Source: Chryseobacterium aahli (lineage in GTDB: Bacteria > Bacteroidota > Bacteroidia > Flavobacteriales > Weeksellaceae). From it: a stretch of 64,000 bases of DNA. Position 1 is the stretch's first letter; each line of letters opens with the position of its first letter. Below, piece by piece: positions 18,870-28,001 of this stretch. The notes under the pieces are model-generated. The model was not told the origin of the DNA. It saw only the letters and a list, made by a program, of their open reading frames with translations, and made no database searches. The stretch spans positions 1 through 64,000 of the forward strand of contig NZ_JALDNB010000005.1 of the NCBI RefSeq assembly GCF_022699665.1, given 5' to 3'. The position numbers and the translations under genes are program-made.

Positions 18870-18896
18870 AAACCGAAACTTCCAAAGTTTCGGTTT
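18870..18896 (-). terminator. Terminator retained behind the glucosidase gene remnant
   Basis: A perfect 12-bp stem (18870-18881 with 18885-18896) with T-runs on both strands. It lies just after the stop codon of the gene remnant and differs in sequence from the terminator behind the intact gene. Between here and the T9SS start (18665-18869) I see only AT-rich DNA. Confidence 0.85.
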
Positions 18897-18919
18897 AATT
18901 TTCTTCTTTAAAGAGATGA

Positions 18920-19137
18920 TTACGCCAGCCTAGGTTTCATTAATTTTGCAACTGTAGCCGCCCATGCTGTTTGATGTGATGCTCCTACACCACGACCGTT
19001 ATCTCCGTGGAAATATTCAAAAAAGGTAATGTAATCTTTGAAATTCGGATCGTAATTAAATTTATAATTTCCACATTGAAAGCTCTTTGTCCGCTTTCGT
19101 CTTTTAAGAATATGGAACAAAGTCTGTTGCTAATTTT
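18920..19137 (-). pseudogene. 3' remnant of a GH63-like glucosidase gene
   Basis: About 218 bp closely similar to the last 220 bp of the intact glucosidase gene whose 3' end is at 22509. The shared peptide runs from [20 protein letters not shown] through GVGASHQT and AKLxKPR to the stop. A 1-bp deletion near 19071-19074 (TTCCACATTG where the intact gene has TTCCGCCATTG) throws it out of frame, and there is no body upstream: the LRR gene begins right there. It is therefore the tail of a lost second copy and not a functional gene. A 66-aa frame can be read from it but begins in the shifted frame. Confidence 0.9.
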
Positions 19138-19157
19138 AATAATTATTTGGTTAAAAA

Positions 19158-22100
19158 TTAATTTTTGATTATTTTTTTTGTGAAAGTTTCTTTTTCTGTA
19201 TTTATTCTAAAAAGATAAACTCCTGAGGTGTTATTTTTGATAGTAATTTTGGCGCTTTTTGAATTGATTCCTATTTGCTTTTGAATAATTCTTCCCTGCG
19301 CATCATAGATTTCGACTGATTTTATTTTGGATTCAGAATCAATGTTTATGTCTCCTTTTGTAGGATTGGGATAAATAGAAACAACTTTGTCTTTAGCCAC
19401 ATCTGTTACAGCCAATGTAGAATTATTTCCAATGTTGGTTATGACTTCGTTAGTTGCAATCGGATAATTGTAATCAAAATAAATATTCGCCTGATTCATG
19501 ATACTGTCTCCGGAAATAAGATTATTTTTAGACTTAATTTTTAAAATAATGTTTCCATGAGCTGCAGCCACAAGATTGATATCCTTCATCATAAACTCTA
19601 CTTTGTTACCTGTAATTTTTGTGTATGAGGAGTGCGAAGTATTTTGCAATTGCAGGGAAGAAATATCAAAATCATCAGGATTGATATTCATTTCCACAAC
19701 AATATTCGTTGCAGGTGCAGTTCCTGTATTTTCAAAATTTACAATGTAATGAAGATACTTCCCAACCATTGATAGTGGAATAAGATTTCCCTCAAGGCAA
19801 GTAATGTCATTGGGATCATAAGAACCCACCACGGTCTGCTGATAAATAAACTGATTGTCATCAGGATTAATATCTCCTAAAACAGGATTTACGCCTGCAG
19901 TGAAATTTAGAATATCGCCATTATTCACAGGATTAGTTGGATTTGTAGGAGTATTTATGGTAAAAGTAATCTCCGAAGATGTATTCTGATAAGGTTTTAA
20001 ATTAGTGAAATTAAACGTAACAAGATTTCCTGTAACGGAAGAAGGCAGTACAGAAGAAACAAAGCTCATTTTTGCAGGGTTAAAACTAAGCGTTGCGTTT
20101 CCTGAAAGAGTAGTATTTCCTTTATTTCTCCAAATGATTTTATAAGTAGCATCAAAACCAGGTCTGGCATCCGTTACAGGAGCAAAAACCACTTCCAGAT
20201 CTTTTATACTTCCGTTTTTGGTAACACAAAGATTTTGGGTCAAAGTGTTATTATTGCTATCAACAAAATTTGTTGTGAAGGTAGAAGGCGTCACAGTAAA
20301 TAATGAAGTATTTTCAGGCTCTGCGGTTATGGTAAAATCTCCTGTCAGAGTATAGAAATCATATTTTCCATTACTCTTCACAAAAGTTTCTCCTGTTGTG
20401 GTTCCGTCATTTATTTTGAGTTTCATGTGTTCGAAAACTTCGTCGCTGATGTCGCAACCATTATTGTTTTCGTCGAATCTTACGGTTCCTGTGATGATAT
20501 TGTGATTTCCGCCTGGAGATGAGGTGCAATAAGAACTCACAACGGCAGCTTTTCCTTCGTAGGCTAAAATAGCATTGAGCATATCTAACTCAGAATCATC
20601 AGTACAAATATATTTTATATCCGTATTAAAGAAGTTATCATCAGGATATATTTCTGAGGGTCCTACATATTCTGCAATGTACTGATCTTTTCCGTTTTTA
20701 ATGAAAAGTTTTTGTAAAGAAGGATTATTATTAAATTTAAGGTCATATAGATTTATATTCTCCGAAGTATCCAATGATGTAAGATTATTATAAGCAGAGT
20801 TGAGGGTAAATAAATTCTTAAGATTGCTTACATCTAAATTAGAGATGTGATTTTTAGAAATATTTAAAACCTTTGTATTTGTAAAATAGCTAAGACCTTC
20901 TACAGATCCAATGTTAAGGTTTGGACATTTTATAAATGAAACTTTCTCTGCTTCAGAGTCACAGATTTCTCCGTCATTATTATAATCAAAATTTTCTACC
21001 AAATACTGCTTAAAATTAACATCAGGGATAGTTATATTTTGAGTGCAGTTAAGCGTAAAATTACAATCGGAAACAACCATAATTTTCTTTAAATTTTGTA
21101 GTGTAAGTACATAATCGAAATAGTCCATTTTGTTCTCATCACTACAGATATATTTAAGTGATGGTAAATTGGCTAATCCGGTAGACTCGAATATTCCCTC
21201 AATATAAGAAGATTCAGGAGATATATTTTTGAAAATAAGTGTTTCCAGATTCGGATTATCACTGATATATAAGTAATTATTACTACCCATACTGTTGTAG
21301 TATTTACCATTGCTTGCATCAAGTTTTGTGATTAGATTCTTACTTACAGAAATTCCTAAAACATTATTGAGAGAAGATAAATCCAAAAATCCTGTAAACT
21401 TATTATTATAAAGATCAAGATATTCTATATTAGTGGAATTGCTGATGTTAAGGCTTTGCAATTGATTAAGACCTGAATATACATTTTTCAGATTAGGCTT
21501 GTTGCTTATATCCAAAGTAGTTAATGAGTTATCAGAACAATAAAGATTGACTAAATTGATACATCCGGATAAGTTTAAATTCGTTAATTCATTTTTATCC
21601 ACAAACATCCACTCCAGATGATTTAAATTTACAACATTAAGGTTTGAAATTTGATTTTCACTACAATTCAGAGTACTTAACTGAGTTTGTTGACTCAGAT
21701 CTAAAGCTGTTAAATGATTATTAGTTACATTTATTCCTTCAAGAGCTCCGGATGTAGGAAGAATAATTGATGATAAGTTTCCATAATTAGCAACCAAAAT
21801 TTTAAGTTTATTGAGACCACTTAAATCCAACGTCGTAAAATGATGTGAACTACATTCTAACGATTCAAGATTGGTCAAACCAGATAAATTAATATTAGTC
21901 GCTGAAGTTCCGCCAACAATAAGAGAGACAAGACTTGTCATATTAGATAGGTCTATGGAAACCAAAGAAGATCCCTGAAGGAGTAATTCAGTAACATTTT
22001 CAAAGCTTTTTATGCCTGTAACCGATTGTGTGTTATAATAATTGCCTGCAAATAGATAACTTATATTATTTGCTTCACTTTGTTGTATTTCACCATCGTT

Positions 22101-22271
22101 ATTGGTATCTATTTTCACCCAGTTCCCATTCAGATCTTTCGCAATATGTTGTGTAGGGCTGGATAACATTAATGCTGCCTTAAAATTGGCATCCGGAAAG
22201 TTAATAATCTGCGCCTTTATTCCCAAACTGAGCCAAAGGAAAGTTAACAAGCAAAATAATTTTGTATTCAT
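19158..22271 (-). CDS. T9SS-exported leucine-rich-repeat surface protein
   Basis: A large secreted protein of about 1037 aa. It has a signal peptide (MNTKLFCLLTF...GIKA), an INFPDANFKAALM module followed by a calcium-loop-like DTNNDGEIQQSEA, about 15 leucine-rich repeats of the bacterial type (LxxLxLSxNxLTxLDLS), a second IPDVNFKQYLVEN / DYNNDGEICDSEAE module with more repeats, a beta-sandwich region (SdrD-like then DUF7619-like, GSYDPNDITCLEG), and a C-terminal T9SS sorting tail (SIYPNPTKGDINI ... FTKKIIKN). Likely a surface adhesion or protein-binding molecule. The frame extends 8 codons upstream, but that Met lies inside a consensus -7 box, so 22271 is chosen. It separates the intact glucosidase gene from its decayed tail. 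Confidence 0.88.
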   Translation of the reverse strand: MNTKLFCLLTFLWLSLGIKAQIINFPDANFKAALMLSSPTQHIAKDLNGNWVKIDTNNDGEIQQSEANNISYLFAGNYYNTQSVTGIKSFENVTELLLQGSSLVSIDLSNMTSLVSLIVGGTSATNINLSGLTNLESLECSSHHFTTLDLSGLNKLKILVANYGNLSSIILPTSGALEGINVTNNHLTALDLSQQTQLSTLNCSENQISNLNVVNLNHLEWMFVDKNELTNLNLSGCINLVNLYCSDNSLTTLDISNKPNLKNVYSGLNQLQSLNISNSTNIEYLDLYNNKFTGFLDLSSLNNVLGISVSKNLITKLDASNGKYYNSMGSNNYLYISDNPNLETLIFKNISPESSYIEGIFESTGLANLPSLKYICSDENKMDYFDYVLTLQNLKKIMVVSDCNFTLNCTQNITIPDVNFKQYLVENFDYNNDGEICDSEAEKVSFIKCPNLNIGSVEGLSYFTNTKVLNISKNHISNLDVSNLKNLFTLNSAYNNLTSLDTSENINLYDLKFNNNPSLQKLFIKNGKDQYIAEYVGPSEIYPDDNFFNTDIKYICTDDSELDMLNAILAYEGKAAVVSSYCTSSPGGNHNIITGTVRFDENNNGCDISDEVFEHMKLKINDGTTTGETFVKSNGKYDFYTLTGDFTITAEPENTSLFTVTPSTFTTNFVDSNNNTLTQNLCVTKNGSIKDLEVVFAPVTDARPGFDATYKIIWRNKGNTTLSGNATLSFNPAKMSFVSSVLPSSVTGNLVTFNFTNLKPYQNTSSEITFTINTPTNPTNPVNNGDILNFTAGVNPVLGDINPDDNQFIYQQTVVGSYDPNDITCLEGNLIPLSMVGKYLHYIVNFENTGTAPATNIVVEMNINPDDFDISSLQLQNTSHSSYTKITGNKVEFMMKDINLVAAAHGNIILKIKSKNNLISGDSIMNQANIYFDYNYPIATNEVITNIGNNSTLAVTDVAKDKVVSIYPNPTKGDINIDSESKIKSVEIYDAQGRIIQKQIGINSKSAKITIKNNTSGVYLFRINTEKETFTKKIIKN

Positions 22272-22292
22272 ATTTGTGTATTTATTAATGCG

Positions 22293-22300
22293 CAAATGTA
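22293..22300 (-). promoter_or_regulatory. -7 promoter box (TACATTTG) of the LRR gene
   Basis: An exact TAnnTTTG match on the reverse strand, 21 bp before the chosen start. It overlaps the alternative upstream Met codon and so argues against that start. Confidence 0.6.
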
Positions 22301-22479
22301 GAATATTATAAATAATGACGTTTCTATAACAGTCTTATTTATAATGTGTTATATTTATGTGATTTGTAAAAAAGAATGGTTTTAATAATGAATTTCAAAA
22401 ACTAAATTCATTATTTTTTCTAAATGGTAAAAATTTATAAGTAAAATAATTATATAATTATTTTTGTTTGAGACATAAA

Positions 22480-22506
22480 AAAAGCCTCTTTAAAAAAGAG
22501 GCTTTA
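22480..22506 (-). terminator. Terminator of the glucosidase gene
   Basis: AAAGCCTCTTT pairs with AAGAGGCTTT across a short A-rich loop, directly behind the stop codon, with a T-run on the reverse strand. Between it and the LRR promoter (22301-22479) I see only AT-rich sequence. Confidence 0.85.
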
Positions 22507-22508
22507 AA

Positions 22509-25121
22509 TTATATCATTCTAGGTTTTATCAACTTTGCAACTGTAGCCGTCCATCCTGTTTGATGGGAAGCACCTACACCACGACCGTTATCTCCGTGGA
22601 AATATTCAAAGAATGTAATGTAGTCTTTAAAATTAGGATCATAATTAAATTTATAATTTCCGCCATTGAAAGCTCTTTGCCCGCTTTCGTCTTTTAAGAA
22701 TATTGAGCAAAGTCTGTTGCTGATATTTGATGCTACTTCATCAAGGTTTTTCTGTTCTCCGCTTCCGGTCGGGAATTCAATTTTCAAACTGTTTCCGTAA
22801 TAAAAATGAAAACGCTGAAGACTTTCTACAATCAAAAAATTAATAGGAAACCAAATAGGGCCTCTCCAGTTACTGTTACCTCCAAACATTCTGCTGTCAC
22901 TTTCTGCCGGAGTATAATACACTACATTTTTATTGCCATGAACAGTAAATACAAATGGATTTTCTTCATACACTTTTGACATCGCACGGATTCCGTAAGA
23001 ACTTAGAAATTCTTTTTCGTCAAGCATTCTTGTCAATACTTTTTTAAGTCTTGTCTTACGAAGGATGCTCATTAAATGTTTTCTGCCGCTGCCTTCTTCG
23101 TCCCAATGAGAAACAAGATTGGCGAGTTCGGGCTTGTTTTTTAAAACCCAATCCATTCTGGCTTTAAAATTCGGCATTTTATCCAAAAGATGATGATCAA
23201 TAATTTCCACAGCAAATAATGGAATCAATCCTACAATACTTCTCAATCTTAGTGTAACACTTTCGCCATTTCCAAGTTGAAGAACATCATAAAAGAAACC
23301 ATCTTCTTCGTTCCAAAGACCTTCTTTGTCTTCTCCCATATTTTCCATTGCCTCAGCAATGTACAGATAATGTTCAAAGAATTTAATCGCCATATCTTCA
23401 TAAACCTGATAGTATTGAGCCAATTCCATTGCGATACGCATCATGTTCAGCGCATACATTGCCATCCAGCTCGTTCCGTCGGCCTGCTCAAGATGTTCAC
23501 CATCTTTCAGTTCCATATTGCGGTCAAAAGCTCCGATATTATCGAGTCCTAAGAATCCGCCACCGAAAATATTCTTCCCGTTTTTATCTTTTCGGTTGAC
23601 CCACCATGTGAAATTCAAAAGTAGTTTTTGGAAAACTTTTTCTAAAAATAAAAGATCAGGTTTACCATTTGCTTTTTCATCTATTTTAAATACCCTGAAA
23701 CAAGACCAAGCATGCACGGGTGGATTTACATCACTCAAATTCCATTCGTAAGCGGGCATTTGTCCATTTGGATGCATGTACCATTCTTTAGTCAAAAGAA
23801 GAAGTTGGTTTTTAGCAAAATCTCCATCAATGATTGCATAAGGTACACAGTGGAATGCTAAATCCCAAGTCGCATACCAAGGATATTCCCATTTATCGGG
23901 CATTGAGATGATATCTTTATTATGAAGATGTTCCCATTCGGTATTTCTCACATAATGATTAAAATCTCTCGGAGCTTCGTGATTCGGATCACCCTTCAGC
24001 CACTTTCCAACATTATAATGGTAAAATTGTTTATTCCAAAGAAGTCCTGCAAAGGCTTGTCGCTGCACATTTCTTTCATCTTCGTTCGGAACATCCTGCT
24101 GAATATCTTCGTAAAATTCGTTCGCTTCTGAAAGTCTTGTATTAAAAATACTTTCAAAATCATAAAATGGATTATCTAAATCATTTGAAGACAACCGGAA
24201 TTCAAAAACTTCAGATTGACCGGCTTTTATTTCTGCTTCAACAATAAATGATGCTTTGGAACCCTTTTTCTCAGGATTAATTGTATTTTTTTGATGAATT
24301 ACAAAATCGTTGATTCCGTCTTTATAATAGGCATTCTCAACTTCCGGACTTCCGTAAAGTTTAGAATTATTAGTTTCATTATCACAAAATACGCGCTGGG
24401 CATTTCTGTTTTTAGAATAAAACTTTTTTAAAGTAATACTGTCGTGATTGATGTTGATACATCCTTCATGAGAATCTTCCAGCTGTCCCTGATATTCATT
24501 ATAACCCCATTTCCAGTTGTTTCTGTACCACGCAGTCGGTAAAACGACAATCGGTGCATCTTGATTACTTCGATTACAAACCGTAACTCGTACCAGAATG
24601 TCATCAATAGTCCCTTTGCAATATTCAATAAAAATATCAAAGTATTCATCCTTATCGAAGATTCCTGTGTCTATGATTTCATACTCAGGTTCTTTTTTGC
24701 TTCGTCTTCCGTTTTCGGCAACTAAATCTTCGTAAGGAAATTTATTGATGGGATATTTGTACACCATTTTCATATAGCTATGAGTGGGTGTATTATCTAA
24801 ATAGTAGAAAATTTCTTTGATGTCTTCACCGTGATTTCCCTGAGGGTTGCTCAGTCCGAAAAATCGTTCTTTTATTCTTTCATCATTCTTATTCCAAAAT
24901 GAGAGCGCAAAACAAAAAAGCTGCTTGGTATCTGAGATTCCGGCGATACCCTCTTCGCCCCAGCGATAAGCATAGCTTTCGGCATTGTTGTGATTGGCAA
25001 AGCGCCACGCATCACCGTTTGGGCTGTAGTCTTCACGTACATTTCCCCACTGTCTGTTGCTTACGTAAGGTCCCCAGTTCAACCAGTTTTTATCCTTTAG
25101 TCTTTGCTTTTCAACACTCAT
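22509..25121 (-). CDS. GH63-like glucosidase (MGH1-like glycoside hydrolase)
   Basis: A cytoplasmic (no signal peptide) glycoside hydrolase of 870 aa in the GH63/MGH1-like group, with an (alpha/alpha)6-barrel. Seen are the N-terminal sugar-binding beta domain (about 1-330), PWYATWDLAFHCVPYA (about 413-428) with the Trp-Asp of the general acid, WNLSDVNPPVHAW, EQADGTSWMAMYALNMMRIA, a NSNWRGPIWFPINFL block (about 755-769), and the C-terminal [19 protein letters not shown]. Relatives act on alpha-glucosides or glucosyl/mannosyl-glycerate; the substrate here is unknown. It stands alone, opposite to the met operon. Its last 220 bp recur in decayed form at 18920-19137. Confidence 0.87.
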   Translation of the reverse strand: MSVEKQRLKDKNWLNWGPYVSNRQWGNVREDYSPNGDAWRFANHNNAESYAYRWGEEGIAGISDTKQLFCFALSFWNKNDERIKERFFGLSNPQGNHGEDIKEIFYYLDNTPTHSYMKMVYKYPINKFPYEDLVAENGRRSKKEPEYEIIDTGIFDKDEYFDIFIEYCKGTIDDILVRVTVCNRSNQDAPIVVLPTAWYRNNWKWGYNEYQGQLEDSHEGCININHDSITLKKFYSKNRNAQRVFCDNETNNSKLYGSPEVENAYYKDGINDFVIHQKNTINPEKKGSKASFIVEAEIKAGQSEVFEFRLSSNDLDNPFYDFESIFNTRLSEANEFYEDIQQDVPNEDERNVQRQAFAGLLWNKQFYHYNVGKWLKGDPNHEAPRDFNHYVRNTEWEHLHNKDIISMPDKWEYPWYATWDLAFHCVPYAIIDGDFAKNQLLLLTKEWYMHPNGQMPAYEWNLSDVNPPVHAWSCFRVFKIDEKANGKPDLLFLEKVFQKLLLNFTWWVNRKDKNGKNIFGGGFLGLDNIGAFDRNMELKDGEHLEQADGTSWMAMYALNMMRIAMELAQYYQVYEDMAIKFFEHYLYIAEAMENMGEDKEGLWNEEDGFFYDVLQLGNGESVTLRLRSIVGLIPLFAVEIIDHHLLDKMPNFKARMDWVLKNKPELANLVSHWDEEGSGRKHLMSILRKTRLKKVLTRMLDEKEFLSSYGIRAMSKVYEENPFVFTVHGNKNVVYYTPAESDSRMFGGNSNWRGPIWFPINFLIVESLQRFHFYYGNSLKIEFPTGSGEQKNLDEVASNISNRLCSIFLKDESGQRAFNGGNYKFNYDPNFKDYITFFEYFHGDNGRGVGASHQTGWTATVAKLIKPRMI

Positions 25122-25273
25122 ATAACATCATTTTTCATTGCTAAGGTAGATTTTTTGACAAAAAAAACCAATTTTTTTAAGCTTAATAATTCTTAACATC
25201 CTTCAGAAATGCTTTTAATGAAGGGATTTTTAACGATAAATAAAATTTATTTATTTTTTTAAGAGAAATGTAT

Positions 25274-25281
25274 TATCTTTG
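25274..25281 (+). promoter_or_regulatory. -7 promoter box (TATCTTTG) of the methionine operon
   Basis: An exact TAnnTTTG match about 30 bp before the start of the riboswitch, which puts the expected transcription start just upstream of the aptamer. The -33 region is A/T-rich without a clear TTTG. Confidence 0.65.
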
Positions 25282-25309
25282 CACCATTCGTTCATTTACA
25301 TATTGAAAA

Positions 25310-25422
25310 TGTTATCAAGAAAGGTTGAGGGATAGACCCTGTGAAACCTTAGCAACCCTTTGCGCAAGCGAAGAAGGTGCTACGTTCTACCAAATAAAAT
25401 TTTATTTTGGACAGATAACTTA
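25310..25422 (+). promoter_or_regulatory. SAM-I (S-box) riboswitch
   Basis: The aptamer is recognisable from its S-box core: TATCAAGAAAGGTTGAGGGA, then TGAAACCTTAGCAACC, AGGTGCTA, and a closing GACAGATAAC. P1 pairs GTTATC (25311-25316) with GATAAC (25414-25419). It binds S-adenosylmethionine and lowers expression of the downstream genes. A weak hairpin, GCCAT/ATGGC (25438-25452), followed by a T-rich stretch, may be part of the expression platform; it overlaps the area just before the metX start. Placement before metX agrees with the aptamer's known role. Confidence 0.93.
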
Positions 25423-25481
25423 CTGAAGTTCTTTTCAGCCATTTCTCATGGCATTTTCAAATTTATTTTAATAATATAAAA

Positions 25482-26420
25482 TTGAAAACAGAACTGCAAC
25501 ATATTAATTTTTTGTATCAAACCAATTCCCAAAAGGAATATCATATCTCATTAAGCTACCAGCTTTTTGGGAAAGACTTGTTTTCTGCACCCATTATTTT
25601 GGTCAATCATGCTTTAACCGGAAACTCAAATGTTTCCGGAGAAAAAGGTTGGTGGAAACAATTAATTGGTGAAAATCAGGTTATTGATACAAATAAATAT
25701 ACAGTTCTCTGTTTCAACATTCCCGGAAACGGATATGATGATTTTTTTATTGATGAATATTCAGATTTCACCCCTTCAGACATTGCGAATATATTTCTGA
25801 AAGGTTTAGAATCTTTACATATTAAAAACGTATACGCTATTATTGGAGGCTCTCTCGGAGGTGGAATTGGTTGGGAGATGCTTGTTAAAAATCCAAATTT
25901 AGCAGAGCTTTTTATACCAATTGCCTGCGATTCTAAAACTCATGATTGGTTGTACGCCCAATGTCTCGTTCAGCAGTTTTTATTAAACGGAAATGATGAG
26001 CCACTTCAGAAAGCCAGAATTCATGCGATGCTGTGTTACAGAACACCTCAGTCATTGAATGAAAGATTTCAAAATAAATTTAATCAGGAAAAACAAAAGT
26101 TAGAATCTGTAGACTGGCTGAATTATCACGGGAAATCTCTTGCCGAAAGATTTAGTTTAAAATCTTATCAATTGATGAATCATTTACTCATGAACATTAA
26201 TGCAAACGATAAAGATTTAGGTAAAATCAAAGCACGAATGCACATGATCTCTGTAGATACCGACTTGTTTTTCCCGGCTTCTGAAATCCGAATGTGTTTT
26301 AAAAAGCTGAAAACTGACAAAGAGGATGTTTTCTATCACGAGATCAAATCAATTCATGGCCACGACGCCTTTTTAATGGAATACGAACAGTTAAATTATA
26401 TCATAAAAAATATTTTGTAG
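25482..26420 (+). CDS. metX: Homoserine O-acyltransferase (MetX-like)
   Basis: An alpha/beta-hydrolase-fold acyltransferase that activates homoserine for sulfur incorporation, using acetyl- or succinyl-CoA. The 312 aa hold the oxyanion strand VNHALTGNS (41-49), the nucleophile elbow GGSLGGG (Ser124), an acid in ISVDTDLFFP (about 256-265) and the catalytic His in HGHDAFLMEY (about 291-300). The only usable start is a TTG at 25482: the frame is open upstream to about 25419 but has no ATG, and the next in-frame ATG falls beyond residue 100. It is shorter than classic MetX (about 380 aa), lacking most of the lid. First gene behind the SAM-I riboswitch; hom follows with no gap. Confidence 0.87.
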   Translation: MKTELQHINFLYQTNSQKEYHISLSYQLFGKDLFSAPIILVNHALTGNSNVSGEKGWWKQLIGENQVIDTNKYTVLCFNIPGNGYDDFFIDEYSDFTPSDIANIFLKGLESLHIKNVYAIIGGSLGGGIGWEMLVKNPNLAELFIPIACDSKTHDWLYAQCLVQQFLLNGNDEPLQKARIHAMLCYRTPQSLNERFQNKFNQEKQKLESVDWLNYHGKSLAERFSLKSYQLMNHLLMNINANDKDLGKIKARMHMISVDTDLFFPASEIRMCFKKLKTDKEDVFYHEIKSIHGHDAFLMEYEQLNYIIKNIL

Positions 26421-27962
26421 ATGAAAGCTAATGCAAACGAAATAAAATTTTTAAAAAACAGATCAATCATCAAATTTGAAGGAGCAGATTTCTTAGGTGA
26501 AATCGGGATTGACGGTAGAGTTTTTAAAGCGCTTACTTTGGCGCGAATCAGTGTAGGAGTGATTTCTCAACAAGCTGTGGAAAACGGATTGTCAATTTTG
26601 GTACATGAAGAAGATTCTGAAAAAGCAGTCAATTGTTTGATCGAAGAATTTGCTGCTGAAAGAAAATCAGGCAAAGTTTCTCAGATTTACAGCATCAATA
26701 ATGTTTCTGTCATTGGTTTTGTGGCAGATGATTTAAATAAAATACTTTCTGAACTGGCGAGAAACAATGTTTTCCCATTACTTTTAAATCAAAACTCAAG
26801 CGAAAAGCGCATCAATATTGTTGTAACTTCTTCGCAGGATGAGAAAAGTAAAAATATTATTGAATCGGAAATTTTCAAAAAGCCAAAAACGGTTCACTTA
26901 GCAATCATTGGTCATGGAAATGTTGGAAAGACTTTAATTGAGCAGGTTTTACATTCTTCAGAAGAAATTAAAAGAAGAAAAAATATACACTTGAAAGTTG
27001 TGGCAGTTGCTAACTCCAGAAAAATTGCTTTTAATAAAAAAGGGTTTGATAATACATGGAGCGATGAGGTTTTTGCAGCCGAAAAAACTTCAAATGTTGA
27101 CGAGTTAATTAATTTCTCAAAAGAAAATCAGCTTGAAAATCTGATTGTTGTCGATAATACAGCAAGCGTTGATTTTGTGAAAAATTATCAGGCGTTGGCA
27201 GAAAATGGTTTTGATTTGGTTTCTTCAAACAAAATTTTCAACACACTTCCGATTGAAGAATATCGTAAACTAAGATATACGTTGAACAAAAACAATAAAA
27301 AATATCTTTACGAAACCAATGTTGGAGCAGGTTTGCCATTGATTGATACAATAAAACTTTTACACCTTTCCGGTGAAAATATCACAAGGATTAAAGGTGT
27401 TTTCTCAGGGACATTGAGTTATGTTTTCAATAATTTTTCTTTAAGAAACGATAAATTTTCAACGATCGTTAATGAAGCTTTAGAAAAAGGATTTACAGAG
27501 CCAGATCCGAGAGAAGATTTATCTGGAAATGATGTAGCGAGAAAATTATTGATCTTGGCAAGAGAATTAGATTTAATTAATGAATTTACGGATATCAATA
27601 TTCAAAATTTAGTTCCGGAGGCTTTACTTTCTGTTTCAAAACAGGAGTTTCTTTCCAGATTAGAAGAACTTGATGACGAATACGACAAAATCAAGAAAAA
27701 TCAGGAGCCTAATCACGTTTTAAGATACGTTGGTGATTTGCATGGAGATTTGCAGAAAGAAAAAGGTGAACTGGATGTAAAGCTAATTTCTGTGCCTGCA
27801 ACTTCCGCTTTAGGACAGTTAAAAGGTTCAGATTCAATTTTTGAAATCTACACCGAAAGTTATGGTGAAAATCCGATCGTCATCATGGGAGCCGGGGCGG
27901 GAGCAAAAGTTACTGCGAGAGGAGTTTTTGGTGATATTTTACGACTGAGCGAAGCAAAATAA
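26421..27962 (+). CDS. hom: Homoserine dehydrogenase with N-terminal ACT-type regulatory region (ThrA-like without kinase)
   Basis: It reduces aspartate semialdehyde to homoserine, the branch point to methionine and threonine. The 513 aa begin with an ACT-like region (about 12-150, DFLGEIGIDGRVFKALTLARISV...), of the kind found in the linker of bifunctional ThrA/MetL, then the NAD(P)-binding domain IIGHGNVGKTL (about 164-174) and the catalytic domain with GAGLPLIDTI, GVFSGTLSYVF and FTEPDPREDLSGNDVARKL (about 357-375). The aspartate kinase catalytic domain is absent, so that step must be encoded elsewhere. The start codon follows the metX stop directly. Confidence 0.93.
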   Translation: MKANANEIKFLKNRSIIKFEGADFLGEIGIDGRVFKALTLARISVGVISQQAVENGLSILVHEEDSEKAVNCLIEEFAAERKSGKVSQIYSINNVSVIGFVADDLNKILSELARNNVFPLLLNQNSSEKRINIVVTSSQDEKSKNIIESEIFKKPKTVHLAIIGHGNVGKTLIEQVLHSSEEIKRRKNIHLKVVAVANSRKIAFNKKGFDNTWSDEVFAAEKTSNVDELINFSKENQLENLIVVDNTASVDFVKNYQALAENGFDLVSSNKIFNTLPIEEYRKLRYTLNKNNKKYLYETNVGAGLPLIDTIKLLHLSGENITRIKGVFSGTLSYVFNNFSLRNDKFSTIVNEALEKGFTEPDPREDLSGNDVARKLLILARELDLINEFTDINIQNLVPEALLSVSKQEFLSRLEELDDEYDKIKKNQEPNHVLRYVGDLHGDLQKEKGELDVKLISVPATSALGQLKGSDSIFEIYTESYGENPIVIMGAGAGAKVTARGVFGDILRLSEAK

Positions 27963-28001
27963 GACCCGAGAGACAAGATTTAAGAACCAAGATATAAAAA
28001 A

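Noticed and set aside
18920..19120. A 66-aa protein gene
   Set aside because: Its frame begins in sequence shifted by a 1-bp deletion relative to the glucosidase tail; it is a gene remnant.
23277..23751. Forward frames inside the GH63-like gene
   Set aside because: They lie antisense to a well-supported enzyme gene and show no domain.
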